NCBI GenBank assembly: GCA_963698645.1
Contig: CAVORP010000009.1
Span: 434,001 to 498,000, forward strand
DNA from: Ovoidimarina sp963698645
GTDB taxonomy: Bacteria > Pseudomonadota > Alphaproteobacteria > Rhodobacterales > Rhodobacteraceae
Length of the DNA: 64,000 nt
Direction of reading: 5' to 3'
Both the position numbers and the translations under genes were made by a program. Every line of letters begins with the position of its first letter. The stretch's first letter is position 1. This document shows positions 61,400-64,000 of the stretch, piece by piece. A model generated the notes under the pieces. It saw only the letters and a program-made list of their open reading frames with translations. It was not told the origin of the DNA and did not search any database.

Positions 61400-64000
61400 T
61401 TAGCGTCCGAGCGACCACCACCCCTTGCGTCGGGGCTTGTCGTCCTCCGCCTGCGTGGCCGGCTCTGGAGCATCCTCAACGAGTGCGGGTTCCGGTTCGG
61501 GCTTCGGCTGGGCCTTTGCCCGTTTCCGCGCGGGTTTCGGCGCGGGTTCCGCCTCGGGCGCTGCCTCGGGTTCGACCTCGGATATGGCGGCGACCTCTGC
61601 CACCGGCGTTGCCGGGGCTTCGACCTCGGCTGCCGGTTCGGTAGCCGCCTTGCGGGCACGTGGAGCACGCTTGCGCTTGGGCTTTGGCGCCTCTTCCTCT
61701 GCGACGGGTTCTTGTCCCTCCGCGTCCTCGGCAGGCGATACTTCTGCTATGGTCTCAGGTTCTTCGGACTTTGGCTTGCGCCGCGACCTTGTGCGCTTGG
61801 GCTTGACCGTTGCGTCTTCGGCGACCGGCTCGGCGGGCGTCTCCGCCTCGGCAGCAGGTGCCTTTGCGCTATCATCGGTCTCTTCGGCCTGGTCTTCGCT
61901 TGCGCGCGCATCGGTCTCCTGACCCTCGCCGTTCTGACCGCCGCCACCGCGCCGACGCCGCCGACGACGACGCTTCTTGCGAGGCGCATCTCCCTCGGCC
62001 TCAGGAGCCTCTGGAGCTTCGGAGATCTCTTCGACCGCGGCAGCCTCGGCCGCCTCGTCGATATCCGCCATCAGCGATGCATCGACAGATACGACCGGGG
62101 CGGCTTCGCGCACCGGTCGCGTAGCCGTCTTGAACTTCTCGATCGTGAAATCCGGGCTGATCAGATGGCCGTCGCCCTCGATCCGGACGCTCATCCCATA
62201 GCGGCCCTCGATCCCGGCGATATGCTCGCGCTTCTGGTTCATGAGGAAGTTCATGATCGACACCGGCGCCTTTACCAGCACTTCGCGCGTGCGGCCCCGG
62301 GTGCCCTCTTCCTCGATCTGGCGCAGGATGGTCAGGCCAAGGCTGTCATCAGAGCGCACGAGGCCCGTACCATGGCAGGACGGACAGGGCTGGGTCGATG
62401 CCTCGAGCATGCCGGGGCGCAGCCGCTGACGGCTCATCTCAAGCAGGCCGAAGCCTGAAATCCGGCCGACCTGAATGCGCGCCCGGTCGGTCTTCAGCTT
62501 GTCTTTCAGGCGCTTCTCGACGGCAGCGTTGTTCTTGCGCTCTTCCATGTCGATGAAGTCGATCACGATCAGACCAGCAAGGTCACGCAGGCGCAACTGC
62601 CGCGCCACCTCGTCGGCGGCTTCGAGGTTGGTCTTGGTCGCAGTGTCCTCGATCGAGCCTTCCTTGGTCGCCCGGCCCGAGTTCACGTCGATCGCCACCA
62701 GCGCCTCGGTGATACCGATCACGATGTAACCACCGGATTTGAGCTGTACCGTCGGGTTGAACATACCCGCCAGATAGCTTTCCACCTGATAGCGCGCGAA
62801 AAGCGGCATCGCCTCGGTGTAGTGTTTCACGTTCTTGGCGTGGGACGGCATGATCATCTTCATGAAGTCCTTGGCCACGCGGTAGCCCGCCTCGCCCTCG
62901 ACGAACACCTCGTCGATATCGCGGTTGTAAAGATCGCGGATTGACCGCTTGATCAGGTTGCCTTCTTCATAGATCTGCGCCGGCGCAATGGATTTGAGCG
63001 TCAATTCGCGGATCTGCTCCCACATCCGTTGCAGATACTCATAATCGCGCTTGATCTCGGTCTTGGTGCGTTGCGCGCCTGCGGTCCGCACGATCAGGCC
63101 GGCGCCCCGGGGCACATCGATTTCAGAGGCGATTTCCTTAAGTTTCTTGCGGTCCGCGGCATTGGTGATCTTGCGGGAGATACCGCCACCGCGCGCGGTA
63201 TTTGGCATCAGAACGCAGTAGCGGCCAGCAAGCGACAGGTAGGTGGTGAGTGCGGCGCCCTTGTTGCCCCGCTCTTCTTTGACGACCTGCACCAGAAGGA
63301 TCTGGCGAACCTTGATCACTTCCTGGATCTTGTATTTTCGGGGCTTGGGACGGCGCGGCGCGCGGATCTCTTCGGCCACATCTTCATCGGCGACAGATTC
63401 GATGGAATCGTCGCGATCGGACGCCTCGGTGATACCGTCGTCCGCCTCTTCGTCGGAATCCTCGGGCTTAGCTTGCGCCATTGGCGAGGGCTCTTCCACC
63501 GGCGTCTCGGGCACCCGCTCCATCGGCGAGCTTGCCTCCTCATCGGCGAAATCGACCGCGTCCTCGTCTTCCTCGAGATCGACCACGTCCATGCCCGCGA
63601 TATCGCGGGTTTCGACTGCATCCTCGTTGCTGGATGCCGTCTCGGCCTGGGCCTTGCCGCGCGACCGCGACCGCGAGCGCGATCGGCGCTTCGGTTTTTC
63701 CTCGTCTTCCTCGGCGGCCTGCGCTTCTGCATAGGCCATTTCCTCGGCCAGGAGCGCTTCGCGATCCGCGACCGGGATCTGGTAATAGTCAGGATGGATT
63801 TCCGAGAAGGCGAGGAAACCGTGACGGTTCCCGCCGTAATCCACGAAGGCCGCCTGAAGCGACGGTTCGACCCGCGTTACTTTTGCGAGATAGATATTTC
63901 CGGCAAGCTGCCGTTTGTTTTCGGATTCAAAGTCGAACTCTTCAACTTTGTTTCCGTCGACCACCACGACGCGAGTCTCCTCGGCGTGGGTGGCATCGAT
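61400..64000 (-). CDS. rne: Ribonuclease E, N-terminus just outside window
   Basis: Open from the window edge (IDATHAEETRVVVVDG) to TAG/TGA at 61400, about 866 residues visible; only about six N-terminal residues are missing. Domains: S1 RNA-binding (GNIYLAKVTRVEPSLQAAFVD, GFLAFSEI) split by a ~155-residue acidic and R-S-rich insert, RNase H/DNase-I-like catalytic core with VAIDVNSGR and GLIVIDFIDM, the zinc-link CPSCHGTGLV, and a long low-complexity Ala/Glu/Pro tail with R-R-R-R-R-R. The core is uninterrupted. It initiates mRNA decay and processes rRNA; the tail is the expected degradosome scaffold. Confidence 0.97.
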   Translation of the reverse strand: MDATHAEETRVVVVDGNKVEEFDFESENKRQLAGNIYLAKVTRVEPSLQAAFVDYGGNRHGFLAFSEIHPDYYQIPVADREALLAEEMAYAEAQAAEEDEEKPKRRSRSRSRSRGKAQAETASSNEDAVETRDIAGMDVVDLEEDEDAVDFADEEASSPMERVPETPVEEPSPMAQAKPEDSDEEADDGITEASDRDDSIESVADEDVAEEIRAPRRPKPRKYKIQEVIKVRQILLVQVVKEERGNKGAALTTYLSLAGRYCVLMPNTARGGGISRKITNAADRKKLKEIASEIDVPRGAGLIVRTAGAQRTKTEIKRDYEYLQRMWEQIRELTLKSIAPAQIYEEGNLIKRSIRDLYNRDIDEVFVEGEAGYRVAKDFMKMIMPSHAKNVKHYTEAMPLFARYQVESYLAGMFNPTVQLKSGGYIVIGITEALVAIDVNSGRATKEGSIEDTATKTNLEAADEVARQLRLRDLAGLIVIDFIDMEERKNNAAVEKRLKDKLKTDRARIQVGRISGFGLLEMSRQRLRPGMLEASTQPCPSCHGTGLVRSDDSLGLTILRQIEEEGTRGRTREVLVKAPVSIMNFLMNQKREHIAGIEGRYGMSVRIEGDGHLISPDFTIEKFKTATRPVREAAPVVSVDASLMADIDEAAEAAAVEEISEAPEAPEAEGDAPRKKRRRRRRRRGGGGQNGEGQETDARASEDQAEETDDSAKAPAAEAETPAEPVAEDATVKPKRTRSRRKPKSEEPETIAEVSPAEDAEGQEPVAEEEAPKPKRKRAPRARKAATEPAAEVEAPATPVAEVAAISEVEPEAAPEAEPAPKPARKRAKAQPKPEPEPALVEDAPEPATQAEDDKPRRKGWWSLGR

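Noticed and set aside
61400..62000. Tandem repeats in the 3' part of rne as a mobile repeat
   Set aside because: The Ala/Glu/Pro-rich coding tail of RNase E explains the low complexity.
1..64000. CRISPR array, prophage or conjugative genes
   Set aside because: No regularly spaced repeats, cas, phage structural or transfer genes were seen on either strand.

Overview
The window looks like a chromosome (or chromosome plus accessory region) of a marine Rhodobacteraceae (Roseobacter-group) alphaproteobacterium. The basis is a two-piece permuted ssrA with an A-N-N-N-H-A-P-V-A-V-A-A tag, an alphaproteobacterial SspB adaptor, the Rhodobacter-type cfa/trgA/trgB/cysK neighbourhood, acuI, DUF1194, DUF4169 and ribbon-helix-helix genes, an RNase E with a large insert in its S1 domain, high GC and dense ATGA-type gene overlaps.

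Layout. (1) 1-13 kb: a catabolic cluster with a DHDPS-family lyase, two SDRs, a class III aminotransferase, a NodB-fold deacetylase, a decayed aldehyde dehydrogenase, then divergently an isochorismatase-fold amidase and an N-formylglutamate-amidohydrolase-like gene, then a glutamine-synthetase-like ligase with a PotDABC-type ABC transporter and a decayed proline-racemase-family gene. (2) 13-21 kb: a decaying exopolysaccharide locus, with a Tat-exported DUF3131 protein facing a membrane GH18-NodB-GT2 fusion, followed by a broken small secreted protein and a dead IS6-type transposase. (3) 21.4-25.1 kb: an intact TetR/HlyD/ABC/permease exporter operon resembling cecR-ybhGFSR. (4) 25-30 kb: an Lrp regulator and an operon of a GcvT/DmdA-like methyltransferase, OsmC, enoyl-CoA hydratase and acyl-CoA ligase, which together look like a demethylation-plus-CoA-thioester module. 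(5) 30-35 kb: a stress-type membrane protein and an ftsH-phaC pair behind an FNR-type box. (6) 35.4 kb: tRNA-Ser(UGA), beside two strong palindromes; to its right the genes look core. (7) 35.5-47 kb: a long minus-strand run of alaX, mscS, cysK, trgB, trgA, cfa, phrB, a cysteine-desulfurase-like gene and acuI. (8) 47-49 kb: an isolated arsenite exporter behind a truncated IS110. (9) 49-54 kb: a secreted protein flanked by a duplicated repeat, ssrA, a DUF1194 protein, chrBA and sspB. (10) 54-64 kb: fumC-DUF4169-RHH, a ccdA-hydrolase-P450 minus-strand set, tusA-like, denD and the start-truncated rne.

Two kinds of broken gene are present and should not be confused. In 51.6-60 kb (chrB, chrA, fumC, P450, hydrolase, ccdA) and in 26.8-29.3 kb, the breaks I worked out base by base are single extra bases in otherwise perfectly conserved reading frames; fumC recovers the normal 463-residue length once two bases are removed. 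These look like assembly errors. In 4.7-5.9 kb and 12.7-21.4 kb there are in-frame stops, a lost start codon, a missing ~95-residue block and a lost catalytic residue, which look like genuine decay.
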